DNA of 64,000 nt, from contig CM039131.1 of NCBI GenBank assembly GCA_022036555.1, forward strand, positions 38,353,920-38,417,919, read 5' to 3'. Shown here in pieces: positions 48,232 through 60,988 of this stretch. The stretch comes from Microstegium vimineum (taxonomy: Eukaryota; Streptophyta; Magnoliopsida; Poales; Poaceae). Each line of letters starts with the position of its first letter. Position 1 is the first letter of the stretch. The translations under genes were made by a program, and so were the position numbers. The notes beneath the pieces are model-generated. The model made no database searches. It saw only the letters and a program-made list of their open reading frames with translations, and was not told the origin of the DNA.

Positions 48232-48635
48232 TACTCCCTCCATACTCAAAAAGATGGTCGTTTAGGACATGATTGTGTTTACCAAGAAGAGATTAACGAG
48301 GGGTTAGTTTTCCCTGTCTACCCCTATTAAATAGGGTCGCAGATACATTTTAGACAACAAATGCTTCTAGCTCAGCTGGCTAGTCGAGCTAGGCCATAGC
48401 AGATGCCGCATGGGATCGAATCCCCGCGGCCACTAGTTTTGCTGGTTTGTTCGTTTTGCACACGGATTTTTGCATGGTGCGGGATTTCGGTCGCTCAAGA
48501 GGCGCGCGCTGAGCGTGATTAATGCCAGTGCGGTATTTCGATTAAAGGCACGCGATAAACAAAAGTACAACGACCACCTTTGTGAAATCACCGTGGGAGG
48601 CCAGAACGACCACTATTTTGAGTATGGAGGGAGTA
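48232..48635. mobile_element. Stowaway-like MITE with a tRNA-like interior
   Basis: The left end TACTCCCTCCATACTCAAAA is a perfect inverse of the right end TTTTGAGTATGGAGGGAGTA, and 'gatggtcgtt' also pairs with 'aacgaccact' with one gap. Inside, 48368-48423 has a good A box (TAGCTCAGCTGG, 48368-48379) and, 33 bp on, a near-consensus B box (GGATCGAATCC, 48413-48423), the layout of an internal Pol III promoter. The right part of the element was later duplicated together with flanking DNA. Confidence 0.75.
48368..48423 (+). promoter_or_regulatory. tRNA-like A box and B box
   Basis: The A box matches TRGYnnAGYnGG exactly. The B box differs from GGTTCGANTCC at one base (A for T). A clean cloverleaf does not form: the D arm GCTC/GAGC pairs, but the acceptor arm does not. 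So this is a tRNA-derived relic or a SINE head rather than a working tRNA gene. Confidence 0.6.
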
Positions 48636-49006
48636 TGCACACAGCACATCGTGCGGCTTAGCTTCTTGCTAAGCTCGAGCGTGCTCTACTGCTTGGTTGT
48701 GTTGTCTCTCTACGTTCGGCCACTAGTTTTGCTGGTTTGTTCGTTTTGCACACGGATTTTTGCATGGTGCGGGATTTCGGTCGCTCAAGAGGCGCGCGCT
48801 GAGCGTGATTAATGCCAGTGCGGTATTTCGATTAAAGGCACGCGAGAAACAAAAGTACAACGACCACCTTTGTGAAATCACCGTGGGAGGCCAGAACGAC
48901 CACTATTTTGAGTATGGAGGGAGTATGCACACAGCACATTGTGCGGCTTAGCTTCTTGCTAAGCTCGAGCGTGCTCTACTGCTTGGTTGTGTTGTCTCTC
49001 TACGTT
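48427..49006. repeat. 290-bp tandem duplication, two copies
   Basis: Copies 48427-48716 and 48717-49006 differ by only two visible substitutions (gataaac/gagaaac and cacatcgtg/cacattgtg). Each contains the right half of the MITE with its right terminus, plus about 80 bp of flank (to 'gttgtctctctacgtt'). The copy boundary shares cggccactag, which could have guided the duplication. High identity suggests a recent event. Confidence 0.9.
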
Positions 49007-49275
49007 GGACAGAGCGAGCTATAGGATGTGATGTACCTTTCGATCGCCGCGTGCATGCACGCCGGTCTAGCTCAGGCAGACTGGTATGGGCCGCCCAAAT
49101 CATTCCATCCTCCTCGTCAATATACCAATCATTCTCGACTGACAAAATATTCAGATCTTATGTATATTATTGTCAATCTTGGATCCATATTGAAACAATT
49201 TTGTCTAAATAATTCGTTTTAGTTTGATACTAGTCCTAAGTATATCTACGCACCCAATAATTCTCTTTCTTTTTA

Positions 49276-49480
49276 GGGCATGTTTGACACGGCTCCTCAC
49301 GAGGGCCTTCTCTAGAGGAGTCGGAGCCATTTTTTAGAAGCTACAATTTGTGGCTCCTCCGAAACGGCTCTGGCTTCTCTATTTTTTTTACTGAAAAACG
49401 TTTCCTTCAGGAAACATTTAACAGGGCTCCTCTGGAGGAGCTAGAGCCGGAGCCAGCAAGAAGCCCTGTCAAACGAACCC
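49276..49480. mobile_element. Tourist-like MITE
   Basis: Flanked by TTA (49273-49275 and 49481-49483). Ends GGGCATGTTTGACACGGCTC and AGCCCTGTCAAACGAACCC. The interior 'ggagccattttttagaagct' and 'aaaaacgtttccttcaggaa' match the element at 63.8 kb, so both belong to one family. Confidence 0.8.
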
Positions 49481-49981
49481 TTATACCAATTATCAAGAGA
49501 TGAGTAATGCATGCATTTTATTTAGGACCCATTTTGGATCTTTTCATTTTGTAGAAACTAGAATGTATTTTATGGACTAGGCAATTTGACTTGGAATTTG
49601 GCATTATATAACTTTCCAAAGTTTAGATATAAATATGTCTTAAATTCATGGGGTGATAGATATAAATAGATTCTATAGATTTTATGTATGTTACTACAAT
49701 GCAACTTATAGCGCTTTCTTCGGCTCGATCACTACCATATAGCAATAGTCCATGTGGTCAACAATGGTATACAAGTATATTCCACATGATGTGGCCATAT
49801 TAATTTAATTGATCTGTGGCTAAGTTATGATTTAAAATTATTCAATTCGAAGTATCAAAACAGAACCTTAGAAAAAAAACTGAAAATAATGATCAAAGGT
49901 TTGGATACAATCACAGAATTAGTTTTAAATTGGAATTTGTTTTTTTTCCTTCATGGAGCTTTAATCAAGAATTTATTATGG

Positions 49982-50075
49982 TACTCCATCCGTTCCATTG
50001 AAAGTGTCGTTTGAAAAGCGTGTCTATAAGGGAAACACGGTTTTCTTGTGACACTTTCGATGGATGGAGGGAGTA
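49982..50075. mobile_element. Very short Stowaway-like MITE
   Basis: TACTCCATCCGTTCCATTGA at the left, with 'aagtgtc' just inside, and 'gacactttcg' followed by ATGGATGGAGGGAGTA at the right. Only 94 bp, nearly all hairpin arm. Confidence 0.75.
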
Positions 50076-53000
50076 CGTCTTACTTCACCAGTGGAGCATT
50101 TTTTTTTCTTTAGCTCAACCAATGAAGGTGAAATTATTTTAGAAAAAAGGTTTGGTATAAGAGAGGGAGTTGGAAGAAGTTCGTATTTTAAGGATCGAGC
50201 TCCACCAAAGGAGCTCCAACTTTCTTTGAAAAAAAACAGCTGTACGTGCACATTTGCATGCATGAGTGTGAGTGATGGGTCGCAAAGGAAAGGGGTGTAT
50301 ATATATATATAGGACTTGGAATTGTAGTTCGGATCGAGAAGAAAATCTTGCGGACAGGCCGGGGAAATAAAGACGAGAGCTAGAGGGCGGTACGTAGTTT
50401 GGACACATATATACATGGTGGTTGGTACATACACCTCTCAGTCAGTCAGCAACCGAATGTTTGGCCCAAACTGCTAGATTCGCAGTTTATTTGGGCCTGT
50501 GGGTGCCTGTGTGGCAGTCACGATCACGAACGAAAGCACGCATTTGTGGAAGATTTCCTCTTTGACGCCTTTGTTGCGGGTTGCGGCCGCGGTGGTTACT
50601 GAAAGAGAATTGTTGTCGGAAGCCCGCCGTACTTGCAGCCTGCTGCAACGTCGCGTTGACGGCGACGGCGGCGAGGCTGCTAACAGCAGCCGTGGCCGAC
50701 AGGGACAGGCGCCGGCCGTAAAAGCGAGTAGCACCTCGCGATCTCGCCCGTAAAAGCGGCTGCATGCGATCCGATTTTTCCAATGATTCTTGGGAGGAAA
50801 GTGAAAAGGGTGGGCGGGCGACCGGCCGGCCGGCGGGGCCAGAGCAAAGCATGATGCGCCTGCCCGCCCCGCCCGCCCGCGAGCGAGCGATCAGCCTTCA
50901 CTTTTGTCTCGTGTGATGTCCGTGATCTGACGATCGATGTCGATGACGATGACGATGATAATGATGAGATTGAGGGCGGGGCGGGGCGTCAAGAAAAAGG
51001 TAGATTGGTCGTCACAAGTACAATTGTTCCCTGGAAAGGCAAGCAAAAAGGTGAGAATTATTGGAGGAAGCTGCAGGGATGACAGAGCATGCTGCATCAT
51101 GCATGGTTTTGTGGGTGATGCCTAATAAAGCACGCAGCTAGTTATAGCGTGGTGGTAGTAGTACCCGTCGTCGATCGTTGTCAAGGAAAGATCTCATCGT
51201 CAAGTGCACTAGCAGTTTAATATATAAGTAGGTTTAAAGTTTAACATCAGGGTTCAGAGAGGTTGGAAATCCAGCTACTATGTACTGCTAATCGTCGATC
51301 AGGCGCGGACCAGTAATTTGCAGACCAGACTTGTGCGCGCGCTGTAGGTCAGTTTTGAATTGATTTAAGAATTACTACTAATCACTCCATGAACGAATAG
51401 TATACATGTGGAGGAGGACCGAATCGATGTCCGCACGTGCGCCCCTGCTCTAGAGAATCTCTGCATGTACGTAAATCGCTCCGACTGTCGCAAAAACGTG
51501 GGGAGACACGACGACGCACGCAGATGCTCCCGCGCGCGCACACGGGATGCTTAGTAGGTTAACCATCCATGCATCGATAAAGCATCATCATCATCCTGGG
51601 AATTCCTTGCTTGCAACGACAGTTCAACTACTGACACGTACGGTGCGCGGGTGAGTGAAATCGTCATGACCGGACGGACCGACACGGTGCGCGCTGCTGC
51701 TGCGTATACCCTACTGCATAAACTAGCTAGTACTGCCTAGCTAGTAGACTAGACAGAGTAGAATAATTGTTACGACGGATTACAAGATTAGCCGCGCGCG
51801 CAGCTAGCGAATCGGCGGCGGGGGGCGCGATTTGTTTGTTAATTACTACTGCCTGCGGGCGTCAAGAGGTTAGTTGGGTACGCGATATGATATGATGCCC
51901 GGGCGGGGGTGGGGGTTTGTTTGTTTGTAGCGTCGTCGCGGCGCGTTTGGCATGTCCGGTGAAGAACCTTCGTTCGCCCGCGTGGGCAGGCATCCTCATG
52001 TCCGCGCGGTCACGGGCGCGCGCGCGAGGAGGAGAGTGGAGATCGAGCCAAGCAGAATCCTATGCGAGCGACGGCGATGCGACTGCGACTGCGAATGTGA
52101 CGACGACGCTAGCGGCTGGCTGGCTGCCTCTGCCGCGCGCCTGCCCTGGCCTGATGCTGATTGCACGCCTCTTGATGCGTGCATTTGGAGCCTAGCTACA
52201 GCTTTTCGGTCGCAATCATGCGGTACTAGTACTACGCACGCATGCAGCTGTAGCTGTTGCCCTAGCTGTACGTGTCCCTGACGGTCGACGTACTCCCTCC
52301 CGGCCCTGTGTAGACGGGACTACGGGAGGTGGCAGTGGCAGTGGCACGCCGCACGCGAGTTTGTGTTTCGCATGTTTATTTTTTTTTACCCCCCCGTGTG
52401 GTAGATTCGGAGGCGGGCGGATGTGCTACGTACTGCGCTCGCTCAGCTGTGCAGCTGAGGTTCACAACTCACAACAGGCACGGGCGGGCGGCCGTACGTC
52501 GGTCGCTCGCACGTCCGGTTTCGTGTTTGCAGTCGATCAGTTGGTACGTGCTTGTGTTGAAACTCGTGAATGATATAGAGGGGCCGGGTACAGCGATTTG
52601 CAATCACCATGCATGCACACAGCTGGTTGGGTTCGTGCACAAGATCGATCGACAGCCGGCGGGCGCCCCGAGGGTGACAGCAGTGTGGGAGCGGACGGAG
52701 TGAGCGGGTGCTGGAGCACTTCCATTCCATCCATGCATTGCGTGTATATGTTGAGCACCGAGATTCCACGCACCGCGCGGGCACAGTTGCTGTGCCACTG
52801 CCATCACATTCATCACGCTAGCTCCTCTCTAGCTAGTCCTGTTCCAAGGCCGACCTCCACGCACGCACAGGGAGCAGGGGGGCGGGAGCAGCAGCGCAAA
52901 CCCGCGCGGGCTGCGGCCCACTTTTGCTCGGTGTTCTCAAGCGTTCTTGGTCTGTCTAACGTCCACTTCTTGATTGGGCCCGGCGGGCGCGGTTAACCGC

Positions 53001-54199
53001 GGCAGGACCAACGACGTCGCGGTGCTTTCGAGCTTTCCACACATCGGTGCTGCTCGCTTATTTCAACCCGCGCGCAACACAGCAATTGCGATGCGTGGGT
53101 TCATTTCTTCGGTGAAGCTGGAGCTGGGTAGAGTCGAGCAAACACAAGTTACAGAAATTCAGAAAAAAAAAAGTACACAATAAGATCGAGATGCGCCTGG
53201 CCATGCATGCATGCGAGCTGAAACAAAAGCACCGGTGTTCTCGTCGGTCCAGGACGTACGTACGCTAAAGGTTGGTGCCTCAGATCATGAGCCGACGTAC
53301 ACGATACAAGTCAAGTCTCGCTGTGCAACTAGCAGTATTCGGTCGGTTGTTCAGGTACAACAGCCCGTTGCAATGATCCATTGGACAACCGTGCTGTCTC
53401 TCCTTTTGTTTTTCCATTTCGCTGTTGCAACGACCGTACGTGCAGCCACGGAGTACCCACTGAGAACAACGAGCCTTGGTACATTCGGCACGTGAAAAGC
53501 AGCCAGTACCCACCCACCCACCCTCCTGCTTAAAAGGAAGGCATGGTACAATCAACTCCAGAGTGCAGCCCAACTGAGACAAGTGCCGTGGATGCGCCCG
53601 CGGGGCTCGGCCCGCCCTTTCTGATGTGCAGAGATCACCACGTCCGTCCGGGTCCGGAGATTGTCAATGCAAACTGGGCAGGCCAGCAAGGGCTGGCAAA
53701 CTGGCAGCTGGTTCACGAGCATCGGTGCTTTTGGTTTGAAAGCATTTTTTTGTTGCATACTGTATAGGTGTTGGGCACGTGCTATCTCAACCGTTCATAT
53801 TTCACTTCGAGATACGTGCAACACAAAATAGTATGAAATATTAGGGAAACTGCTTAGCATGAGTTTCAAAGCAAAAACACAAATCTCAAAGCAAAATGAA
53901 TGGTACAGATAAACATGCTCAGCACAGCACTTACATGCTGCAATGCATTATTGGCTTTTGATGCCTCTGATCCAAACCGGAACTCTCCTGGGACTTGGCG
54001 ACTTGCTCAGATGAACGTGGCTTGGCTGAGTCCACTGACCGACCCATCCTAGCTCCTGCCTAGGCTCGTGGAGCATAGGGTGCCCACGCTGGCTAGCGTT
54101 GCCACTGACGCCGTTCCCTTATTGCACCCAGGTTCAGCAGCATTCTCGCGTGCCGCGTCGACCGCAAAGCCAGGCTTGAGGCTTTGTTAGGTTTGACTA
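50076..54199. other. Gene-free interval between IDD and AGO1
   Basis: No supported gene in about 4.1 kb. The GC-rich parts (50.5-50.9, 51.9-53.1 kb) give overlapping ORFs on both strands without domains or codon consistency. CATGCATG and GTACGTAC motifs recur. The right-hand end probably includes distal AGO1 3'UTR or downstream sequence. Confidence 0.5.
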
Positions 54200-54515
54200 T
54201 AGCATGATAAACAAAACTACTCAAGAAGCTAGCTGCCATGATCATCTTACATTCTTACAATCAAAGCATCACACAAACAATTTGGTTCGACACAACAAAC
54301 ACTAAGAGTTGACTGGTTACAACTTACAACAGATAGTTTACGCATCACACAGCACTAAAGCTCCTCGAAACTGCAGCGTCACAACATCACGAATACAAAA
54401 GAAGCAGATACATGGAAGTCTCAACGCATAAATCCGGTGTCAGATAGTATCACCGAAACAGTGCAGATACATGGAATACTTCAGGATATTCCTTGGTGAA
54501 GGCAGCACCATCGTC

Positions 54516-57500
54516 TCAGCAGTAAAACATGACACGCTTCACGTTTTCCTTGAGGGCGGGTAGGGGCCTGACCGCAACACTCCCCGCCCCTCTCATGCTG
54601 CGTGCACCTGGTGGAGGGCCACGGGCGCCACTCGCCATTGACCCACTGTCAGAGGTATCTGGCTCCATGTAGAAGCGAGCTCGGAAGGCTGCCAAATGAG
54701 CATAGTATGCCGGTGGCACTGCAAGCAATCAAGCAAAGTCAAAATTTTGTTTTATGGAGTAGCACCCCAATGGGTTGCCAGAGTAGACAAGAAACTGAAG
54801 TAATGTTCTCAAGCTGGGCTTACCAATTGACACGGAGCGGGTGCACCTAGCGTACCTGCAAAAGCGGAAACAATGTTTAACAGACAGTTGAAGAATGCAC
54901 GAGAAATAATGGATTGACGGAGCAGTAGATGTATTACGTGTAGCACAGATTGTTTGTCAGAGTCTGTAGCTCATCAGCTGTAAACTTGTTCTCATCCCAC
55001 AGGACATGGTAATGAGCAGGGCGGCTTGTTCCCTAATGGATGTGAACTCGAAGTCAGTAATCAGCCCATTTCATCGGGGGGTGAATTGAAAAGGAGAATG
55101 AAAAAACCCAACCTGAATGCCAGCATGGCTACACAGGTAGAAATCAAACTCAGTAGGATGGCAAATCTTTGAATCAACCACGGTGCCTAAATTCAGATGA
55201 AAAGGAAGTTTCTGGTCAGATCCAAATTAGACATGCTAAGCCCAAAAAGGAGAGCACCAAGAACTAACCAGGCAGTATGTTTCCACTTCTATCAACTGTA
55301 CGCTGATCATTGTGGTTATTAGCAAACAGCCTCGTGTGATGTCGCTTCTGGACCACGACAAAAGTAACTGGAGGCTGATAATTGGGCTCCAAGGATGCAC
55401 AGGCCTATTTTTCCATGGTTTCGAGAAGATAGTCAGGAAAAAATGAAGAACAACGTCAACCGAAATGCTAAGTAATTACATGTACCTTTCTGATGGCATC
55501 AAGTTCATACAACAATACTTGATAGAACTGTCCCTCGCTGACACCATCCCTGAAAAATTCAAAACTGTTTAGTACATTGAGAAACAGATCAGGAAAGTTG
55601 ACCAGTCAAGGATAATAACCTGTAGAATATGATCCTCTGGGGCTTCTGTCCAGTTGCCCTCTTGAAAGAAATCAGAAGTTCCCTGCAATAAAAAGAATGT
55701 GAGCATAAAGCAGAATCCAAAGATGGAGAACTGTGAATAAATCTCATCATCTCAATACGGATCATACTTTATCATGCCACCAGTTACTGTCCTTCTCTGC
55801 GGGTCTTGCCATACTTTGAAAAGGTCCTGTATCAGCTCCTGGCGATGGGCTTGGGCACTCACTAGTCCAGCATATTTGGTGACCTCAGGCCAGTCTTGCG
55901 AAGCAACAACCTAGGAACGGAAAAAAATAGTAACAATTAAAAAGTGAAACTTCCAGGTTAGACTATGTGAACTTCTGGCCTGTTACAACTCTAACAAGTA
56001 CTGAACTTACAGCTGCAATGGAAGGACTGGAATCTTCTCCAGGATGTGGATGGGTAACATCAGCACCAAATATTATGGTCGGTCTGTCACTGACAAGGGG
56101 GATTCTCCTTGTCAAAGCATCTACAAGTACGGTATTCCTTCCCCCAACCTAAAAAGGTAGGAAAACTGTGAGAAAACTAACAATTCAGGAGTGACATAAG
56201 GATGGAAGTGTGGAGAGATTTTACCTTAACATTTATTTTGAGTGCAACATTTGCAAGGTACTGCTTGCTCATCTTAAAAACATGTTTAGTCAGACAACAT
56301 TGGGAGACCAATCCAAGATCAGTCTCACAGATCCTTTTGAGATCCCCTGAGAAACGAAAAGAATGCTGATGACCAAATGTATCCAGCAGACAATGTTCAA
56401 GTGTCTTTTGGAAGAGAACATTACCATAAAGACAACCATTATTGTCAGGCAGTATTACAATCAGCAGATCGAGTTCCCTTCCCTGTGGCCTCAGTATGTT
56501 CATTGCATCTTGATAACGTGCCTTTAACGTTCTTTCAACATGTTCTGGCCTTGAAGTCACTGGAGGCAGCACAGGCTCAAGAGCAAAATCCTAAAGGAAG
56601 AGGAAAATACAGAGTAAATAACAAAAATAACCAATGGATATTGCACAGAAATGATGATTGAAGGAAAAAGACTTACCATTCCTGATATTTGGCACATGAC
56701 TGCCAACTCATGACAGAAACCCCTAGCAGCACTATCTTGCACATTCCGAGAGAAGTTAATACATGCCCAGTTGCTGACTCTGCCACCATTAACCATTTTC
56801 TACCCAGAAAAAGAAGGTAGCCAAAGAAGAATAGACAAGAAAGTTATGACTCATGAGATTATTAAATCAATTAACAAAAAAGGGAGGTTGCTGACAGAAG
56901 GCAAACAAAACGTAGAAAACAGATGTATCTGGATTCAGGGTGACACCAAGTTCAATCTACGGTGGTGCACTGGCACCATCGATAGAAAATTGTGTAGTAT
57001 TAGATGACCAATTTTGACCTTGCCAATGAGCTCAAAATGGTGATGTTACTACAAGGTTATACTTGTGTGCACCACACAAGTTCTGTTTTAGCTTTGGTCC
57101 TGTCTAGATTACAGCAGTGTTAAATCATAATCCATATGTTTAATTTTGCAGTTGGCACCACGTAGAAAATTGTGTAGTTTAGGTGACCAATTTTGACCTT
57201 GCCAATGAGCTCAAAATGGTGATGTTACCACAAGGTCATACTTGGGCACCACGACAAGCTGTTGGGTCCAGTGTTAAATCATAATCCATGTTTAATTTTG
57301 CAATTGACGTACTGCATAAAAGATGGTTGTAAACTACAGAGGAGAGAGAGACAGGAGGGGGGGGGGGGGGGGGAGAGGCACCCCAGATAGTTCAGAGGTT
57401 CTTGACAAAAAAAAATTGTGGGCTTCTTGATAGATCTTTCTGAGTATATAATGCAAAATCAATCCCTCCAAAAATATTTCCATGTATAGGTAGATCCTAG

Positions 57501-60500
57501 AATTTTGAGGGTAAGGAGATAGACAAAAAGGCATGCCTAACAAAAAAAAAGAGGAAATTAAGACCACAAAACAATAAACTCAGTAATAGCTATGACTATG
57601 TAACTTGGACAAAAGAACTAATTTGCTGAGTCAGCTACTCTCCAGTTGCTGGGTTAACTTCCTGCTTTATTTTTCTTTTTTTGCAATATATAGCACTTGT
57701 TTAATCTGTATGGTTCTCACCTAATGTTACCATATAAGAAAATTAATTACAATCGAAGAAACAACAGGAAAGAGTGAATGTATCTAGATTTCTCAGGACA
57801 CAGGCATACCTTATTCATCATGTTCCATTGGCCAACTCTGGGCAAAACATCCTTCTCTCGGCCACTATCATGGTATTTAAGCTAATTACAAAATACACAA
57901 ATTCCACATCAGCAACCATGCACAGCATATATGCACAAATATGGAAAACAAAATGCCAAGATGTTAGAAGATCATGTATGTTAACTTACCCTTGGTGGTG
58001 GCAAAACACGAGCTTCAACTGCAGCAAGACGTTCATCAATTCTTATACCAAATTCCTGTGCATACGGGTCTTCATAGTATGCATTGTGATGCACCGTCTG
58101 ATAAAAGGCAAAAATAAGGAAGAAAGTCTGAATCATAAATTCAGCTGACTGACTTTGGTAAATACAAAACCAATAAAACCTATGTTTTATGTTTAAAATT
58201 ACAAAGTATTCTGTAAAAAAAAACAGATGGCACTATTTATGAAAAAAATACTATTTACACAAACATTATAATAATAATCAAACAACTGTTGCAGATACCC
58301 AGTTACCAATCCCAGAGAGACAGAGATCAATTTAAATGCACAGGCAAATGTATAATTATGTTAAGAAAAGACAAGTGGCAACAGTTTGTAGAGCACCTAA
58401 ACCTGAAGAATGCACAAGCAAATGTGAAACAGGGCTTCTAAAGCTAAAAAGGCTTGAAAACTGGTAACCACAGGCTATAATTAAAACATGGTTAAACATT
58501 TGAATTCATAAGATGTATACACTGATGAAATAACATATAAAAACATATGTCACCTGTAAGATGTCCAGCTCACGCTCTTGAGGACGCTGGCAGGTCACTT
58601 TTAGTAGAGCAGTGATTTGTTTCTCATTTAGCCGCTTTGAGTAACGCTGTCCTTCAACTATCTTGCAAACCTGAATTTCATATTTCAAAGCCATATAAGC
58701 ACTTATGATAATACTGAAGCTGGATGTAGAATTCAGAGACCATTCAAATAGATAAGCACAATATAACAAATCCAAGTTAAATGGAGATAGTTGAAGACCA
58801 CAGTCAAGGACACTAACCTCCATAGGCAGATAATTTGGTCTTTGTTGATTGCCCACTTGCAAGCATGGTAAAGTGGTGTGCTGGATACTAAAACCATAAG
58901 TCTCCATGAAGTATTGCACCACAGTTTTCACAGTACCACGATCATCAACAGGGAATCTATCACAAAGAAACCAACAAATCATGTCACTTCATTATTCTTT
59001 AAGCTATTAGCTCATACCAGCAATGGAAGACACGTACGATAGCTCTCTTGTTGCTTGTGAGGTGAGGCCAGAAATGCGATACTTTCTGCGCATGTTTCCC
59101 CTGTGAGTGACCTCGACCTTCACACCTCTTAGGGCTTTTTTGATCTACAGAGGAACAAAAACAACAGTAACTCAGCACCAACTAAGCATAAGCTGAAGTT
59201 GCTATCAAATAGATAACGTAATGATTCAAACCTTCACGCGATCAGAATCAGACAATGGTCTAACTGAGATATCTCTATTAAGAAGCTGAGCAACAAAATC
59301 GATCACAGGGAGAGGCTCGATAAATGCAGTAGAGGACATATCTGCAAGAGCACAGATCAAAGGCTAAGAAAAGACCAATACTAATTCCATAAACTACACT
59401 GGGAGTCCATTGAATTAGAATTTAGTTAAAATACGCCATGGATCATGTGTGGCAACTGAAAGATAAACAATGAAACAAAAAGGTTGAAGTGACAGTATCT
59501 AACCTATATTCAGTGAAAGGCCCATCTGTGTCGGCCTTATGCTTTGGTAAAAACCACGCCAACTTTCCAAACCCTCACCAAGTTGCTGACGTCTTCCTAA
59601 GTTGGGAGAATAAAATGACCTACCAACAGGAGAATACCTGCACAAGAATAATGTAAGGCAATGAAGACTTTGACTTTTGCTATGCAAAAAGTAACTAATA
59701 AATACAATTAGCTCAAGATCACCTCGCTGTAGGCAATTCACGTAGTACGATGTCAAGCACTTGAAGAGCTTCTTGAGGAGCATCTGCTTGCCTTCCAGCT
59801 AGAAACATAGCCAGATGGTGGAGATCAGCACGGGCCGCAAATTTGATCACCACCCTAAATACTCTCTCGCGCCTTGAATCAGAAAGGAATACGGTAGTCA
59901 GCATGAAATTTTGCATATGCTCTAAATACAGATTCAGCATAATGCCATACCTTTGTCCGCCTTGGCCACCGCCAAGACTATCTTCCTCATCTTGCAAGGT
60001 AATTTCGAATGTCATAGAAGTAAATGGCAATGGTCCAGCAGTATAAAGGCTCTTTCTTCCATCATACGCAGGTAGACGTCCACCCAAATGGGAATTTCTA
60101 TATAGTGTTACAAGCTCCCCCATGACAGCACGATTAACACCACGTGAAGTAACCTCAGGTGTTATAGATACCTGATGGCAAAATATTTGGTGAACAGAAA
60201 TAACAACATAAATGACTGACAGGAAATTATTCCCTACAAGGAGCTTACATCATATTGGTGAAGGTCTTTGTCAGGAAGCTCGGCAAAAAAATGATTTGCC
60301 TTCACAATGCACCTGTCCCCATATGTGCCCTTACCAGGGCGCAATGGGAACCGAACTGATTTGCTTGATGCTGGTGCCACTTCAATTTCTTGGCTCATGG
60401 AACTCTCACCATGAACGGCAAGTTGCTGAAACTGTTGCTGGACTTGTCCAGAGCTCACCTCTGCCATAGGCTGTGAGGATGAGCCAGGTCCCGATGGGGA

Positions 60501-60980
60501 TGGTGGAACCACCGGGGCCTGATACTGGACATATGGGGCTTGGTGCAGCTCGGGAACTGTTCTAGATGAACCTGGAGGAACATTTCGTCCAACACTACCT
60601 CCTCTATGCCCACCATAATATGGCTGTGGCATTCCACCTCTGGACCGGGCGCCACCACGTCCCTGGTACTCACCACCTCGCCCCTGATATTCACCACCAC
60701 GTCCCTGATATTCACCACCACGTCCCTGGTATTCGCGTGGGTGATACTCAGGTGGCCCACCACCAGGGTGATGTGGCCCTGGTCCTCCACGACCCTGATA
60801 GAGTCCACCACGACCCTGGTGCTGCCCGCCACCACGGCCACCCTGTTGAGGCACCCAGCCACGTCCTCCACCAGGTTGTTGAGTTCGCTCAGGTCGTTGT
60901 GAACCTTGTCCAGAACCTCCTGAAGACTCTCCAGAAGTTTCTCCAGAACCGCCAGGGCCAGTTCTCTTCTTCCTCACCAT
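54516..60980 (-). CDS. AGO1: Argonaute 1 (AGO1), the miRNA/siRNA slicer
   Basis: Twenty-two coding exons join in frame to 1082 codons plus stop. In order: 60980-60249, 60171-59951, 59872-59723, 59637-59504, 59341-59232, 59144-59038, 58956-58818, 58670-58554, 58097-57990, 57881-57810, 56799-56677, 56590-56425, 56346-56225, 56148-56011, 55910-55768, 55682-55620, 55549-55486, 55404-55269, 55186-55113, 55032-54938, 54855-54824, 54718-54516. The N-terminus ([11 protein letters not shown]) is Gly/Arg/Gln-rich; the N domain starts near residue 195, PAZ is about 415-540, then MID and PIWI. The slicer tetrad is complete: D797 (FGADVTHPH), E838 (HRQELIQDL), D883 (FYRDGVSEG), H1023 (YYAHLAAFR). The C-terminus [12 protein letters not shown] is typical of AGO1. 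The start used matches the family; an ATG five codons upstream is in the leader. It resembles rice AGO1A/AGO1B as I recall them, AGO1B most. A miR168 site lies in exon 1. Confidence 0.96.
56971..57305. repeat. Tandem duplication in AGO1 intron 10
   Basis: The unit running from 'ggcaccatcgatagaaaatt' through 'gtgttaaatcataatccata' occurs twice (56971-57152 and 57153-57305). The second copy is shorter because of an internal deletion. The intron (57809-56800) also holds a poly-G run near 57357-57373. Confidence 0.75.
60536..60556 (-). promoter_or_regulatory. miR168 target site in AGO1 mRNA
   Basis: On the coding strand the site reads TTCCCGAGCTG followed by CACCAAGCCC, within the codons for VPELHQAP. 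This is the place and near-sequence of the known miR168 site in plant AGO1. Against rice miR168a as I recall it there are mismatches at the two 5'-most miRNA positions, at one near position 14, and at the 3' end; the central positions pair fully. It supports feedback control of AGO1 by its own product. Confidence 0.85.
60655..60732 (-). repeat. Tandem 7-codon repeat EYQGRGG in AGO1
   Basis: Exon 1 has four tandem copies of a 21-bp unit encoding (E)YQGRGG, plus related YQGRGG and HQGRGG copies nearby. RGG-type repeats in AGO1 are expected sites of arginine methylation. The third base varies little between copies, so the tract may change copy number. Confidence 0.85.
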
Positions 60981-60988
60981 GATGGGCA

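Noticed and set aside
50474..50852. Minus-strand ORF of 121 aa
   Set aside because: Some Ala/Ser-rich similarity to a transit peptide, but there is no downstream exon and an overlapping frame on the same strand is equally open.
60455..60982. ORFs in other frames over AGO1 exon 1
   Set aside because: They result from the 21-bp repeat being open in several frames; the AGO1 frame is fixed by the family N-terminus and the downstream exons.
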